The position numbers and the translations under genes are program-made. From contig NZ_CP047961.1 in the NCBI RefSeq assembly GCF_014279775.1, positions 2,108,001-2,172,000 on the forward strand: 64,000 nt of DNA. The letters are read 5' to 3'. Shown here one piece after another: positions 8,911 to 20,368 of this stretch (positions within the stretch are counted from its first letter, which is position 1; every line of letters starts with the position of its first letter). The DNA comes from Synechococcus sp. PROS-9-1 (lineage in GTDB: Bacteria; Cyanobacteriota; Cyanobacteriia; PCC-6307; Cyanobiaceae). The notes under the pieces are model-generated. The model did not search any database and was not told the DNA's origin. It saw only the letters and a program-made list of their open reading frames with translations.

Positions 8911-9609
8911 ATGCGGCGAACCTACCTCCGGCGGCTCCTTCTGACTGGAACAGCACTGATGTTGGTGGGCAGTTCCTCGGCGCTGCCTGGGTGGACCCGT
9001 TCGTTGTTCGACAGCAAGCCACTCAAGCAAGACCAGTTTGCGATCCTGGCCCACGCCGTTGGCCATAACCGTTGGAAACTGTTGGTCCTTGAGCAGATCA
9101 AAGCCCGTCCTCTTTGTTGGAAAGAACAAGCCGATGGACTGGTTGAACCATCGCTGAACAGCTTTGATTTCACCGGTATTTGCAGCCGATATCTCGACAG
9201 CAATGGCTATTCACTGCGTACGGCAGGAGACGACACAAAAAAATCTGTTCGTTTACGCCTTCGGCAAAGGCGAAATGGGCTTGAGCTTCAAGCACTAGAC
9301 CCCAACCGCAGCACGGCAGTCGTGGTGGCCAAGGCCAGACAAACCAGACGCAACAAAGATGCTTTCGTGAGACTCAAACTGGAGCCGGGTTGGCAACTTG
9401 AGCGTCGGGCCTATCAAGGACGAACCCTGAGCCACGTGTATTTCGCCAACAGTGAATCGTTGAATCAATTGAGAGCGAAGGCCTCAAAGCGTCCAAGCCA
9501 TTCGTTTCGGATGTCGACAATGGCCAAACTGCCAAGGGCACCTAGACCCCCATCTTTGTATGCCGGCAAGGGACCCATCCAACTCGAAGTAATTCCATTC
9601 CGTCCGTGA
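8911..9609 (+). CDS. DUF3747 family secreted protein
   Basis: A cyanobacteria-typical exported protein of 232 residues. It has a basic start and hydrophobic core (RRTYLRRLLLTGTALMLVGSSSALPGW), giving a signal peptide with cleavage near residue 25. The conserved block follows: F(A)ILAHAVGHNRWKLLVLEQIKARPLCWKEQADGLVEPSLNSFDFTGICSRYLDSNGYSLR. Two cysteines in this block could form a disulfide. The frame is open upstream to 8635, but that part is antisense to rnhA, and the ATG at 8911 places the signal peptide correctly. Function is unknown. A strong terminator follows at 9752-9778. Confidence 0.85.
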   Translation: MRRTYLRRLLLTGTALMLVGSSSALPGWTRSLFDSKPLKQDQFAILAHAVGHNRWKLLVLEQIKARPLCWKEQADGLVEPSLNSFDFTGICSRYLDSNGYSLRTAGDDTKKSVRLRLRQRRNGLELQALDPNRSTAVVVAKARQTRRNKDAFVRLKLEPGWQLERRAYQGRTLSHVYFANSESLNQLRAKASKRPSHSFRMSTMAKLPRAPRPPSLYAGKGPIQLEVIPFRP

Positions 9610-9751
9610 ACAACGCGTCAAGGACAGTTGAATGAGCGACAACTGCAACCACCCCAACCAAGCCAATCTGCCTACATTCATTTGGTGAGGAGTGCTTTGC
9701 GCCTCTTCAGGGTCGAAACAAGGAAAGACTCCTGAATGCCTTGTTCTTCAA

Positions 9752-9778
9752 AGACTCTGCCTTTGGCAGGGTCTTTTT
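9752..9778 (+). terminator. Rho-independent terminator after the DUF3747 gene
   Basis: A 10-bp stem (9752-9761 with 9765-9774, one G-U pair), a 3-nt loop and a run of T directly after. It points along the plus strand, 140 bp beyond the DUF3747 stop codon. Confidence 0.85.
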
Positions 9779-9806
9779 ATTGGCGAAAGGCAGCGCATAA
9801 CGCCAT

Positions 9807-9832
9807 AAAAAAGCCGGCTCAGAGAACCGGCT
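9807..9832 (-). terminator. Rho-independent terminator of the ribosomal-protein run
   Basis: Read on the minus strand: an 8-bp stem (9832-9825 with 9819-9812), a 5-nt loop and a run of six T (9812-9807). It ends transcription after rplL and is back to back with the plus-strand terminator at 9752. Confidence 0.85.
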
Positions 9833-9857
9833 CAAGACGATTGAAGGGGGATAGAAG

Positions 9858-9885
9858 AGCCCCGTTGCTTAGAAGCAGGGGCTCA
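9858..9885 (-). terminator. stem-loop immediately after rplL
   Basis: A 7-bp GC-rich stem (9858-9864 with 9879-9885) continues inward through a 5-bp TGCTT/AAGCA stem. It lies 6 bp after the rplL stop codon and has only a weak T-rich tail. It may stabilise the mRNA 3' end or act in tandem with the stronger terminator at 9807-9832. Confidence 0.55.
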
Positions 9886-9891
9886 CAAAGA

Positions 9892-10281
9892 TCACTTGAT
9901 TGTGACCTTGCCACCCACCTCTTCGATGGCCTTTTTCAAGGCTTCAGCGTCATCCTTGGAGACGCCTTCCTTGATGGTCTTTGGAGCAGCCTCGACCATG
10001 GCCTTGGCATCGCCCAGGCCAAGACCTGTGGCTTCGCGAACAGCCTTGAGAACTTTGATCTTGGCGGCAGCATCAAAGCTTTCCAGCACAACATCAAATT
10101 CGGTCTTCTCTTCAGCCGCTTCACCACCACCAGCAGCAGCGCCAGGGGCAGCCATCACTACACCAGCAGATGCAGCAGCAGACACACCAAAAGCATCCTC
10201 AATTTGCTTCACAAGCTCGGAAGCTTCAAGCAATGAGAGCTTTTTCAGTGATTCAAGAATTTCGTCAGTTTTTGGAGACAT
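9892..10281 (-). CDS. rplL: 50S ribosomal protein L7/L12
   Basis: The acidic stalk protein that recruits translation GTPases. At 129 residues it shows the N-terminal dimerisation helices ([26 protein letters not shown]), an Ala/Gly-rich hinge ([14 protein letters not shown], about 44-58) and the C-terminal domain with [16 protein letters not shown]-type sequence ([43 protein letters not shown]). It follows rplJ by 49 bp and is the last gene of the run, with two stem-loops downstream. Confidence 0.98.
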   Translation of the reverse strand: MSPKTDEILESLKKLSLLEASELVKQIEDAFGVSAAASAGVVMAAPGAAAGGGEAAEEKTEFDVVLESFDAAAKIKVLKAVREATGLGLGDAKAMVEAAPKTIKEGVSKDDAEALKKAIEEVGGKVTIK

Positions 10282-10330
10282 GATTGGGAATCAGCAACAG
10301 ATCAGGAAAAAAAAGTGAGGTCGAAGACGT

Positions 10331-10858
10331 TCAGCTTTCGCCGCTATCGGCGTGCTGCTTGAGCGCTCTTGCAAGACCGGAGGGAACCTCGTTGACACCC
10401 ACAGCAACCTTTGTGGTAACTGCGTTGATGGCGCCGGCGATCTGGGCCATGAGCACTTCCTTGGAAGGAAGCTCCCCAATAGCTTTGATCTCGTCCTGAG
10501 ACAGAAGCTTGCCTTCAAAGAGGCCGCCCTTGGTCTCGGATTTTTTTGTCTCTTTCTGAAAAGCTTGAACCGCTTTACAAGCACCGCCAACATCACCCTT
10601 AATCAGGATGAAAGCGTTGGTGCCACTCAGAAGAGAGTCGAGGCTTGACCAGACACTGTCACCATCGATGGCACGACGCATCAAGGTGTTTTTAGTCACC
10701 TTGCAAACGCCGTTGCTGGCCTGCAGACGAGTCCGCAGATCAGACATTTCCTTGATGGAGAGGCCCTGATAATCCAGGACCAGTGCCATTTCGGCCTCGC
10801 CAAGAAGCTGTTTAAGCTCCTCGACGATCTGTTGCTTGCTCTCCAGAGTGCGGCCCAT
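10331..10858 (-). CDS. rplJ: 50S ribosomal protein L10
   Basis: The base of the ribosomal stalk; binds 23S rRNA and the L7/L12 dimers. The 175-residue product begins [46 protein letters not shown], typical of L10, and has the C-terminal helix used to bind L7/L12. It is preceded by a 224-bp spacer that carries a recognisable L10 leader RNA, so autoregulation by L10 or L10(L12) is expected. Confidence 0.98.
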   Translation of the reverse strand: MGRTLESKQQIVEELKQLLGEAEMALVLDYQGLSIKEMSDLRTRLQASNGVCKVTKNTLMRRAIDGDSVWSSLDSLLSGTNAFILIKGDVGGACKAVQAFQKETKKSETKGGLFEGKLLSQDEIKAIGELPSKEVLMAQIAGAINAVTTKVAVGVNEVPSGLARALKQHADSGES

Positions 10859-10962
10859 AGGGATTAGATCGGAGGAACAAGCTGGACACGCGGCGTTTCA
10901 GGGCTCCCGAGGGAGACGAGGCCGCGTGTCGATCCAACCCAATGGGAAAAAATCGTCGCATT

Positions 10963-11028
10963 TTCCTCGGCAGGACTTATGAAACATGCTCAACGCTGTT
11001 GAGATGGAACAACCTGCTGTCTTAGGCC
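10963..11028 (-). promoter_or_regulatory. L10 leader (ribosomal protein autoregulatory RNA) upstream of rplJ
   Basis: The minus-strand transcript between rplA and rplJ contains the two conserved arms of the L10 leader: CCTAAGACAGCAGG (11026-11013) and CCTGCCGAGG (10974-10965), in which CAGG/CCTG can pair and the flanking purines form the kink-turn-like internal loop. These motifs match the known L10 leader of Firmicutes and cyanobacteria. A stem of 10 bp (10885-10894 with 10921-10930) lies between it and the rplJ start and may be the expression platform. Recognised by eye; a covariance-model scan would settle the boundaries. Confidence 0.75.
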
Positions 11029-11040
11029 GGGCGCGTGCCC

Positions 11041-11064
11041 GTGGACTGGCAATAGCCAGTCCAC
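11041..11064 (-). other. perfect stem-loop between rplA and the L10 leader
   Basis: A 10-bp perfect inverted repeat (11041-11050 with 11055-11064) with an AATA loop, 18 bp after the rplA stop codon. There is no T run, so it is more likely a processing or mRNA-stabilising hairpin, or an inefficient terminator separating rplK-rplA from rplJ-rplL. Confidence 0.6.
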
Positions 11065-11082
11065 AAATTTACATCACTGAGT

Positions 11083-11790
11083 TCAACCTTCCTGCTCGAT
11101 GTCCTGCAGCACAGAGATATCGACTTCGACAGAAGGTCCCATCGTGGATGTGACGTACAGACTTTTCCAGTAACGACCTTTGGCGCCACTGGGCTTGTTG
11201 CGATCAATGGTTTCCTGCAAGGTCTTGAGGTTTTCCAGCAAGGCCTCAGCAGTGAAACTCGCTTTACCAAAGCGAACATGCACGATTCCGGTGCGGTCCG
11301 CACGAAACTCAAGCTTGCCTGCCTTGAATTCCTGAATCGCAGACGCCAAATCGGTGGTGACCGTTCCGGCTTTGGGATTTGGCATTAAGCCACGTGGACC
11401 AAGAACCCGACCCAACTTGGCAACCTTCGGCATCATGTCCGGGGTCGCGATCAGAAGGTCGAAATTCATTTCGCCCTTGGAGATGGCCTCAACAAGGTCC
11501 TCATCACCAGAAAGTTCAGCGCCTGCGGCCTTGGCCTCAGCAACTTTTTCACCGCGGGTAATCACCGCGATACGAACGGTCTGACCTGTTCCCTGAGGAA
11601 GAGCAACCGTCGTACGCAGTTGCTGGTCGGTGTATTTGGGATCGATACCAAGGCGAATGTGCGCCTCCATGGTTTCGTCAAATTTGGCGTTGGCGTTCTC
11701 TTTGACCAACTGAATGGCTTCAAGAGGCTGATAGGCACGGTCCTCGATTTTGGTAACGAGGCTGGCCAGGCGTTTGGAAAGTTTTGGCAT
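11083..11790 (-). CDS. rplA: 50S ribosomal protein L1
   Basis: Binds 23S rRNA at the L1 stalk and commonly represses its own operon. From the ATG at 11790 ([59 protein letters not shown]) the protein is 235 residues, the family norm; the open frame runs six codons further to a TTG. The signature [16 protein letters not shown] is present at about residue 125. It follows rplK by 76 bp. Confidence 0.97.
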   Translation of the reverse strand: MPKLSKRLASLVTKIEDRAYQPLEAIQLVKENANAKFDETMEAHIRLGIDPKYTDQQLRTTVALPQGTGQTVRIAVITRGEKVAEAKAAGAELSGDEDLVEAISKGEMNFDLLIATPDMMPKVAKLGRVLGPRGLMPNPKAGTVTTDLASAIQEFKAGKLEFRADRTGIVHVRFGKASFTAEALLENLKTLQETIDRNKPSGAKGRYWKSLYVTSTMGPSVEVDISVLQDIEQEG

Positions 11791-11866
11791 GACAGGTGTG
11801 GGGTTCAAGCGGCATTGAGGCCTCCCCCGAAATCAGTGAACGGAACAAACAACGAACGCAGTGCGT

Positions 11867-12292
11867 TCAGTCGCTAACGGCAACACCCATGTTGCGGGCG
11901 GTGCCTTCAATGATGCGCATCGCCGACTCAACACTGGTGCAGTTGAGGTCGGGGAGTTTGGTCTTGGCGATCTCCTCAAGTTGGGATCGATTGATGGAGC
12001 CAACACTGCCCTTAGCGGACTCACCGGAACCCTTTTGAATTCCAGCGGCCTTGGTAATCAGAACCGAGGCAGGCGGGGTTTTAGTGATGAAGGTGAAACT
12101 GCGGTCTTCGAAAACCGAAATTTCAACCGGAATCACGTATCCGGCCTTGTCCTGGGTGCGAGCGTTGTACTCCTTGCAGAACGCCATGATGTTGACCCCG
12201 TGCTGACCGAGGGCAGGACCCACCGGTGGTGCGGGGTTGGCTTTGCCGGCCTGAAGGGCCAGCTTGATCACAGCTACGACTTTCTTGGCCAT
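11867..12292 (-). CDS. rplK: 50S ribosomal protein L11
   Basis: Binds the GTPase-associated centre of 23S rRNA with L10/L12. The ATG at 12292 gives 141 residues beginning [47 protein letters not shown], the standard N-terminus; an upstream in-frame TTG is rejected. The C-terminal RNA-binding domain ends [12 protein letters not shown]. It lies between nusG and rplA in the usual order. Confidence 0.98.
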   Translation of the reverse strand: MAKKVVAVIKLALQAGKANPAPPVGPALGQHGVNIMAFCKEYNARTQDKAGYVIPVEISVFEDRSFTFITKTPPASVLITKAAGIQKGSGESAKGSVGSINRSQLEEIAKTKLPDLNCTSVESAMRIIEGTARNMGVAVSD

Positions 12293-12366
12293 CGGCAAGC
12301 GGAGTTAAACATCTGCGGATCACCAACCCCGAGGGGCGGTGCGGCGAAATGGCGAACCATCTCTAA

Positions 12367-12390
12367 GGCCGTCCTCCGCAGGAGACGGCC
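12367..12390 (-). other. GC-rich stem-loop between nusG and rplK
   Basis: An inverted repeat of about 10 bp with a one-base bulge (12367-12377 with 12381-12390), just after the nusG stop codon and without a T run. It is likely a processing or stabilising hairpin in the nusG-rplK spacer rather than a full terminator. Confidence 0.45.
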
Positions 12391-12400
12391 GCCGAATCAA

Positions 12401-13069
12401 TCAGTTCTGTTTACTGATTTGAGAAAACTCAAGTTCAACTGGGGTTTCTCGAACAAAGATCGACAACAACGCTTTGAGCTTGCTGCGTTCCCCAGACACC
12501 TCGATGACCTCGCCTTGGAAGTCTTTGAAGGGACCTGCGGTTACAAGGATTTGATCGCCCTCTGTGAGATCGACTTTGACAACGGTCTTCTTCTCGGCGG
12601 CGCGCTTGAAAATCCGATCCACCTCCTGACGACTCAGGGGACGGGGCTTGATATGACCACGGGCCTTACCTGTGGCACGCCGGTCTTCCGCGCCAACAAA
12701 ATTGATGACATTTGGCGTGCTTCTCACCGCCATCATCGTGTCTTCATCAAGGACCATCCTGACCAAGACGTAACCCGGGAACACCTTCTCCTCGGTGGAT
12801 TGACGACTGCCGTCTTTTTTAACTTTTATCGCCGGTGTCTCGGGGATTTCAATCTCAAGAATTCGGGTACTCACCCCAAGCGTGACGGCGCGCTGCTCGA
12901 GGGTGGCCTTGACCTTTTTCTCACAGCTTGAGGCCACCTGCACCGCGTACCAACGGGCGATCGATGTGCGTGCAGGCATCGACTCAAGCGTGCCTTCCTC
13001 TCCCTCATTGGGTGCTGGCAGTTCAAGCACCTCGGTGCTCTCCTGCTGGGTGGTTTCGAGGTCAGACAC
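12401..13069 (-). CDS. nusG: transcription termination/antitermination factor NusG
   Basis: Binds RNA polymerase and couples it to the ribosome or to Rho. The 222-residue protein starts with GTG. After an acidic N-terminal tail of about 35 residues comes the NGN domain (RWYAVQVASSCEKKVKATLEQRAV, ending with FPGYVLVRMVLDEDTMMAVRSTPNVINFVG). The KOW domain (EGDQILVTAGPFKDFQGEVIEVSGERSKLKALLSIFVRETPVELEFSQI) ends the protein. secE lies 51 bp upstream, the common order. Confidence 0.97.
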   Translation of the reverse strand: MSDLETTQQESTEVLELPAPNEGEEGTLESMPARTSIARWYAVQVASSCEKKVKATLEQRAVTLGVSTRILEIEIPETPAIKVKKDGSRQSTEEKVFPGYVLVRMVLDEDTMMAVRSTPNVINFVGAEDRRATGKARGHIKPRPLSRQEVDRIFKRAAEKKTVVKVDLTEGDQILVTAGPFKDFQGEVIEVSGERSKLKALLSIFVRETPVELEFSQISKQN

Positions 13070-13120
13070 GGATGCGGACGAACAATTGGGACAAAGGCGA
13101 TCTGCTGTAAAAGCAACAGA

Positions 13121-13360
13121 TCAACGGAACACCTGAGAGGCGGCCCAACCGTAGAAACGGCTGAGGGCTGAAATAGCCGCGGCCGAAAGGCTCACCATCA
13201 AGATCACAGCCACGGATTCACTGAACAGCTGCTGACGACTGGGCCAGACCACCAGCTTCAGCTCTTCGAAAGTGGCAGCTAAAAAACCACCCCTCCGGCC
13301 TGTTTCAGCCGGTGTTTGCGGGGAAGCTGTTTCGGTGTCCTCAGAAGTAGGGCTGGTCAC
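13121..13360 (-). CDS. secE: preprotein translocase subunit SecE
   Basis: A small single-span subunit of the SecYEG channel. FEELKLVVWPSRQQLFSESVAVILMVSLSAAAISALSRFYGW holds the conserved (E)LKKVxWPSRxE-like amphipathic segment and the single membrane helix. The GTG at 13360 (VTSPTSEDTE) gives 79 residues, normal for short SecE proteins; the open frame reaches back to a TTG at 13411 with a less likely sequence. It sits between clpB and nusG on the same strand. Confidence 0.93.
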   Translation of the reverse strand: MTSPTSEDTETASPQTPAETGRRGGFLAATFEELKLVVWPSRQQLFSESVAVILMVSLSAAAISALSRFYGWAASQVFR

Positions 13361-13443
13361 GAATCTTGCGAAGCCGGAACTGACGCCGGTGCCTTGGGCA
13401 CGTGACGGCAAACAAGCATCCTACTGGACGCTTACTCAAGCCT

Positions 13444-16302
13444 TTATTCAGCTTCGAATCGAAACGGTTCGGTCGAGGTGTCTCCGGAGTAAACCCGAAC
13501 CGCCTGAGCCCCATTGAATCGCTCTTCCAACAATTCGGTCGCCAGTGGATTTTCAACGCGACGGCGCAGCACCCGACGCAACGGCCTGGCGCCATATTCA
13601 GGCTCGTAGCCCAGGGTCGCCAACTCATGCGCCACCGCATCATCCACCCGCAGTTCAAGTCCTTGTTCAGCGAGCAAGCGGGCTAGATCGGCAAGCTGCA
13701 AACGCACAATCCGTTCCAGGTCTTCCACACCAAGCGGACGGAAGCGAATCACTTCATCGATCCGATTCAAAAACTCCGGCCTGAAATGGTGGGCCAACGC
13801 ATCGTCCACGGCGGTATTGAGCGCCTGAGCGGCACCGGCCTCATCCCCCGATTGGGCTTGTCGCGATGAATCAAGAATGGCCCTGCTGGCCAAATTGCTG
13901 GTCATCACCACCACGGTGTGGCGGAAGTCAACGGTCCGGCCCTGCGAGTCGGTGAGCCGTCCATCGTCAAGAACTTGGAGCAGCACATTGAACACATCCG
14001 GATGGGCTTTCTCCACCTCATCCAGGAGCAACAGCGCATAGGGGCGACGCCGAACAGCCTCGGTGAGTTGGCCACCCTCCTCGTAGCCCACATACCCAGG
14101 AGGGGCACCAAGCAAACGAGCCACTGCATTGCGCTCCATGAATTCACTCATATCGAGGCGAACGAGAGCCTCCTCCTCGTCGAACAACAAAGCTCCAAGC
14201 GCTTTCGCCAGCTCCGTCTTGCCCACTCCTGTCGGTCCTAAAAACAAAAATGAGCCCACCGGACGGCGTGGATCTTTCATGCCAGCACGGGCACGACGAA
14301 TCGCCGCGGCCACAGCCTGCACCGCCTCCGGCTGGCCAATCACCCGTTCAGCAAGACGCTGCTCCAGTTCCAACAGCTTTTGACGCTCACCAGCGAGAAG
14401 ACGCTGGATCGGAATCCCAGTCCAACGGGCCACCACATCGGCAATATCAGCCGCCTCCACCTGTTCTCGCAACAGGGCAGATCCTTCCTCCTGTGCCTCA
14501 TTCAGCAACTGTTCAAGATCGGCGCGGCGTTGCTGGACGCGATGCAATTGGTCGTATTGAAGGCGGGCAGCCTCTTCCAAATTTCCGTCACGCTCTGCTT
14601 CAGCCATGGCATGGCGGAGATCTTCATCCTCCTGAAGCAACTGACGCAACTCCTCCAGCTGCTCTCGTTCCGCCTGCCAACGCTCCCGGAGCTGACTCAG
14701 GCGGTTAGACGCTTCAAGACGATTGCGCTGGAGCTGAACCCGTTCCCCTTCCGGTGCCTGCTCCGCAGCGAGAACCGCCAACTCCACTCGGCGTAATTCA
14801 GTCTCTGCATCCTCCACCACCTGAGGCTTGGAGGTCACATCCATTTTCAATTGAGCGGCAGCTTCATCGATCAAATCGATCGCCTTATCCGGCAAACAGC
14901 GGTCACTGATGTAGCGATCCGCCAACCGTGCTGCCGCCAGCACGGCCTCATCCGTGATCGTCACCCCGTGATGCAACTCGTAGCGCTCCTTCAATCCACG
15001 GAGGATGTCCACGCTGAGTTCAATCGATGGCTCCTGAATCGGCACTTTCTGAAAGCGCCTGTTCAAAGCCGGATCCTTCTCCACGGTGCGGCGATAGTCC
15101 TCTGGAGTGGTGGCGGCGATGCAACGCAACTCACCGCGTGCCAGGGCTGGTTTCAGCAAACTGGCTGCATCAGCACTGGAGCGATCACTGTTCACCATGG
15201 TGTGGAGTTCATCAATGAACAGCACAACGGCCGCTTCCGGATCGCTCACCTCATCGAGAACGGCCCGAAGACGTTCCTCGAACTGACCGCGAAACTTGGC
15301 TCCGGCGATCAAGGCACCTCCATCCAGGGCAACAAGCCGCAAGCCCTGCAGTGATTCAGGGACCTCCCCAGCAACGATCCGTTGGGCCAGGAGCTCTGCC
15401 ACCGCGGTTTTACCCACGCCAGGCGCACCAATCAGCACAGGGTTGTTTTTGCCGCGTCGCGACAGCACCTTGATCAAGCTGCGAATCTCGCCATCCCTGC
15501 CGATCACTGGGTCAAGCAGTCCAGCGGCAGCAGCAGCGGTGAGGTCGCGGCCGTAGCTCTCCAGCGCGGTCGGCTCGCTGATCAGCTCATCAGACCGATC
15601 CATTCCATCGCCCTGAAGCGGAGGCGATGCAGCCGTTTGCCCGCGCTGCAGCTGCGTTGAAGGCTGTTGCGTTGAAGGCTGTTGCGTTGAAGGCTGTTGC
15701 GTTGAAGGCTGTTGAACTGGCGTCATCTGCGCAGGAGGCATCTGCGCTGGAGGCATTGACGCAGGGGCAGGGGAGGCTGCGGGAGGACGAGGTCTTGGGG
15801 GAGGAGACGCGACAACGCTTGAAGCTGAGCGATCGGGCGCACGGGTCAGTTCTGCTTCAAGCCGATCGGCGGGCAGCCCAAATTGAGCAAATAACTCTGC
15901 TCCCACGCGTGGGTCACGCCCCATCGCAATCAAGAGATGGGAAACATCGATCAAGCGGGAGCCCCAGAGCGAGCGCACCCGATCCGCCTCCTCCAGCAAG
16001 GATTCGAGATCCTCTCCCACGAACAGATCCTCACCCCGAGCCATGGGCTGCTCAGCCAGAAAGCCCTCGAGTCGATCGAGCAGCCGGTCAAGCGGCAAAG
16101 GCAAGGCCCCAGCGATACGCCGGTAGCGCTCATCGCTAAAGAGCACCTGCAGAAGATGCTCAACATCGAGATCTGCATGACGCCAACGACGGGCCACATC
16201 CTGGCCAGACAGCAAGAGCTCCCAAGCGTCGTCACTGAAACGATCAGGCTCTGAGGTCAGGCTGCTTGGAGGCTCAAGGCTGGTGCGGGAGGGGGAAGTC
16301 AT
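13444..16302 (-). CDS. clpB: ClpB-family chaperone (ClpB2-like paralogue)
   Basis: An AAA+ disaggregase of 952 residues, longer than typical ClpB because of a Pro/Gln-rich linker. A Clp-N domain lies at about 20-165 and the linker at about 170-235, containing four QPSTQ repeats encoded by 15-bp units at 15651-15710. AAA-1 has Walker A GAPGVGKT (about 290) and Walker [11 protein letters not shown]. The coiled M-domain (about 430-555) is present, which separates ClpB from ClpC. AAA-2 has [15 protein letters not shown] and [16 protein letters not shown]. Cyanobacteria usually carry two ClpBs; the divergent linker suggests the second, non-heat-inducible type, but that is inference. Gene order gloA-clpB-secE-nusG suggests co-transcription with translation genes. 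Confidence 0.92.
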   Translation of the reverse strand: MTSPSRTSLEPPSSLTSEPDRFSDDAWELLLSGQDVARRWRHADLDVEHLLQVLFSDERYRRIAGALPLPLDRLLDRLEGFLAEQPMARGEDLFVGEDLESLLEEADRVRSLWGSRLIDVSHLLIAMGRDPRVGAELFAQFGLPADRLEAELTRAPDRSASSVVASPPPRPRPPAASPAPASMPPAQMPPAQMTPVQQPSTQQPSTQQPSTQQPSTQLQRGQTAASPPLQGDGMDRSDELISEPTALESYGRDLTAAAAAGLLDPVIGRDGEIRSLIKVLSRRGKNNPVLIGAPGVGKTAVAELLAQRIVAGEVPESLQGLRLVALDGGALIAGAKFRGQFEERLRAVLDEVSDPEAAVVLFIDELHTMVNSDRSSADAASLLKPALARGELRCIAATTPEDYRRTVEKDPALNRRFQKVPIQEPSIELSVDILRGLKERYELHHGVTITDEAVLAAARLADRYISDRCLPDKAIDLIDEAAAQLKMDVTSKPQVVEDAETELRRVELAVLAAEQAPEGERVQLQRNRLEASNRLSQLRERWQAEREQLEELRQLLQEDEDLRHAMAEAERDGNLEEAARLQYDQLHRVQQRRADLEQLLNEAQEEGSALLREQVEAADIADVVARWTGIPIQRLLAGERQKLLELEQRLAERVIGQPEAVQAVAAAIRRARAGMKDPRRPVGSFLFLGPTGVGKTELAKALGALLFDEEEALVRLDMSEFMERNAVARLLGAPPGYVGYEEGGQLTEAVRRRPYALLLLDEVEKAHPDVFNVLLQVLDDGRLTDSQGRTVDFRHTVVVMTSNLASRAILDSSRQAQSGDEAGAAQALNTAVDDALAHHFRPEFLNRIDEVIRFRPLGVEDLERIVRLQLADLARLLAEQGLELRVDDAVAHELATLGYEPEYGARPLRRVLRRRVENPLATELLEERFNGAQAVRVYSGDTSTEPFRFEAE
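15651..15710. repeat. four tandem 15-bp repeats inside the clpB linker
   Basis: Units at 15651-15665, 15666-15680, 15681-15695 and 15696-15710; the last three are identical (GTTGCGTTGAAGGCT) and the first differs by one base. The length is a multiple of three, so copy-number change alters only the number of QPSTQ pentapeptides in the linker between the N domain and AAA-1. Confidence 0.95.
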
Positions 16303-16317
16303 TGGGTTGGGGCGTGA

Positions 16318-18111
<1,794 letters not shown>

Positions 18112-18679
18112 GGCTTGCCTTCTCTGGCCTCGGTCAAGGAGCTCCAACCGGTCGCTGATTGCAGGGTCATGGCTTGCGCTGATGACCCCCCTGACCCTGA
18201 GCGGTTCAAGAGAGTTGATCGTCTCGGTTGCCTGAAGATCCAAACAGGCACTCACGCTCCAATCACCAACTTAAATGACACTTAGCATCTCAAACTTCTA
18301 GCAATTAGAAGAGCAGCTATTCATAGCAGAATCAGCAAAAAAGTAACGAGTTCTTCCCTATTTCAGCCGCAGTAAAGAACAAAAAGAAGCTCGGGCACTA
18401 CCAGCCTTGTCAATACGGTGATCGTCACAGCAGGACTTGCACGTCTCATTATTGAGAACCAGGAAAGCAAACATTCCCTAGGCTTGACAGAACAGGTTAA
18501 AAAGTTGATAGAACCTCGCAGGAATCACTCACTTTCGAACATTTTTTCGAGTCGAGGACGATCAAAGAAGCACGAAAAGATTTCCAGGGTGGCTCATCAA
18601 AGTCAGTCAGCTCAAACAATTGCCAAGGACATTAAAAGGGACCAACGAAAACAATGCGCACTTAAAAAAAGAATTCCCT
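18112..18679. other. 568-bp intergenic region between eno and the AarF-type kinase
   Basis: A convergent gap, AT-rich in its right half. Open frames here (for example a GTG-started plus-strand frame from 18418) run into the antisense of the kinase gene and show no domain-like sequence. No clear terminator hairpin, tRNA-like element or repeat was found. It may hold a degraded gene or a small RNA; nothing specific can be supported. Confidence 0.5.
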
Positions 18680-20368
18680 TCAGGATGAAGGCTCACTTCC
18701 TGACAACGTCTCAATCCGTCCATCCCTGCGCAATTTTACTTGCAGCTTCAGCCAACCCATGCCTACAGGTAAAGCCGCTCCTAAGGGAAGCAAAGCCCAA
18801 AGTGGCCTTGAGCTCGCACCCATCAAAGCGGCGGCGACGGCAAGGCCACCAAGCAAAACCGATTGACCGATCGAATTCTGGGCCGTGACCATTCTCCGGA
18901 ACTGACGGTCTGATTCACCCATACGGATCTGGAGTTGCAGATCCCCTTGCTCCAGGCGCTCCAGGCTTTCATCCAACCGACGAGGAAGGCCAACAGCCCT
19001 TGAACTGATGGCACCGACCTGACGGCCAAATTCATTTAAAAGATCGTTGGAGCCAGATCCACTGGAAGTCATGAGCGGCAGCAGATAGGGCTTAGCAATC
19101 GCCACAAGGCTAAAGCCGGGATCAAGACTTTTGCCGACCCCTTCAAAGGTGGACAGGGCACGCATCACAAAGATCAGCTCCACTGGCAAGCGAAACGGCT
19201 GCCCATACACCAGTTCGTAAAGGTCGCCCGATAGTTTTTGAATCACGGAGCTACTGAACGGAGGAGTGAGTGCCTCCTTCAGCATGAGACGCACCAAGCG
19301 GCGAACCGGGCCCACATCAACACCAGTGGCGATCACTCCAGCCGCTTGCATCTCATCCACAAGCGACGCAGCATCCCTAGCAGCGGCAGCCCTCACCATC
19401 CCTCCCAAACGCCTACGTAGGCGCTCGGAGAGTTGCCCCATCATCCCGAAGTCGTAGTAAATCAGCGCTCCATCGGCCGCAACCGCCAAATTCCCTGGAT
19501 GGGGATCGGCATGGAAAAAGCCGTAGCGCACAAGCTGCTGTAGGTAGCTAGCCGAGCCGATCTCCGCCACCTTGGACGGATCAATCCCAGCATCGAGAAG
19601 AGCCTGACGATCATTGATTTTGATCCCTGGCAAGTAGTCAAGACAAAGCACGCGTCTGGTGCTGAGCTCCCAGACCACCCCAGGCACCCGGATGTTCGGA
19701 TCATCGAGAAACTGCTGTCGAAACCGTGCGGCATGCTGCGCTTCAAGACGGAAATCAAGCTCTCGGAGCAACACACGCCTGCACTCCTGTGCAATCGCAA
19801 CCCAATCGCGCCCACGCCCCCATTTGGGATGACGCTGAAGCACAGCTGCCACCTGCTGCATCACTTCAAGATCCAGCCGAAACAAACTCTCCAATCCGGG
19901 GCGCTGAATCTTCAGCACCACCTGACGACCACTGCGAAGACTCGCCCGATGCACCTGGGCCAAGGAAGCCGCCGCAATCGGCTGCTCATCTAAATCAATG
20001 ATTTCTGCGCAGCGGGCACCAAGCTCTTCCTCAAGAACAGACTGGGCACGGTCAAAGGAAAAGGAGGGAACACGATCCTGCAGTGCCGCCAATTCAGTGA
20101 CCCAACCAGCTGGCAACACATCAGGCCGAGCCGACAGCAACTGACCAAGCTTGATAAATGCCGATCCAAGGCGAAGCAGCTCTTGCGTCAGCCAGCGTGC
20201 ACGCCCTTGCTGGCGGGCCTCACGACGTTCTTGCGTTAGACCGCCAGGATAGCTAAAGGCTCTGGCATCCCACCACAGGAAAAACAGCAGGGTCAGAACA
20301 GCACGCCAAATACGCAGTCCCCGGAACGCTCGACGCAGCAGGGACTTCAGGCGACTGAACAGGATCAC
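18680..20368 (-). CDS. AarF/ABC1/UbiB family atypical kinase
   Basis: A 562-residue ABC1-type kinase-like ATPase. Family signatures are present: the KxGQ element FIKLGQLLSARPDVLPAGWVTELAALQDRVP (about 70-100), an Ala-rich nucleotide loop AAASLAQVHRASLRSGRQVVLKIQRPG (about 130-157), the catalytic FFHADPHPGNLAV (about 275) and the metal-binding YYDFGMMGQL (about 295). C-terminal hydrophobic segments (SVLLGGLAVAAALMGASSRPLWALLPLGAALPVGMGW) may anchor it to a membrane. In bacteria and plastids these proteins support quinone or prenyl-lipid metabolism. The GTG start overlaps the preceding gene by 4 nt. Confidence 0.92.
   Translation of the reverse strand: MILFSRLKSLLRRAFRGLRIWRAVLTLLFFLWWDARAFSYPGGLTQERREARQQGRARWLTQELLRLGSAFIKLGQLLSARPDVLPAGWVTELAALQDRVPSFSFDRAQSVLEEELGARCAEIIDLDEQPIAAASLAQVHRASLRSGRQVVLKIQRPGLESLFRLDLEVMQQVAAVLQRHPKWGRGRDWVAIAQECRRVLLRELDFRLEAQHAARFRQQFLDDPNIRVPGVVWELSTRRVLCLDYLPGIKINDRQALLDAGIDPSKVAEIGSASYLQQLVRYGFFHADPHPGNLAVAADGALIYYDFGMMGQLSERLRRRLGGMVRAAAARDAASLVDEMQAAGVIATGVDVGPVRRLVRLMLKEALTPPFSSSVIQKLSGDLYELVYGQPFRLPVELIFVMRALSTFEGVGKSLDPGFSLVAIAKPYLLPLMTSSGSGSNDLLNEFGRQVGAISSRAVGLPRRLDESLERLEQGDLQLQIRMGESDRQFRRMVTAQNSIGQSVLLGGLAVAAALMGASSRPLWALLPLGAALPVGMGWLKLQVKLRRDGRIETLSGSEPSS

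Noticed and set aside
9736-10318. Plus-strand ORFs opposite rplL
   Set aside because: Shadow frames of a certain ribosomal protein gene, with Ser/Ala-rich low-complexity translation.
13361-13411. Longer SecE N-terminus starting with TTG 13411
   Set aside because: GTG 13360 gives the usual SecE length, and the extra residues overlap the intergenic segment after clpB.
18418-18888. Plus-strand ORF of 156 codons in the eno-kinase gap
   Set aside because: GTG start, no domain-like sequence, and its second half is antisense to the well-supported AarF-type kinase gene.
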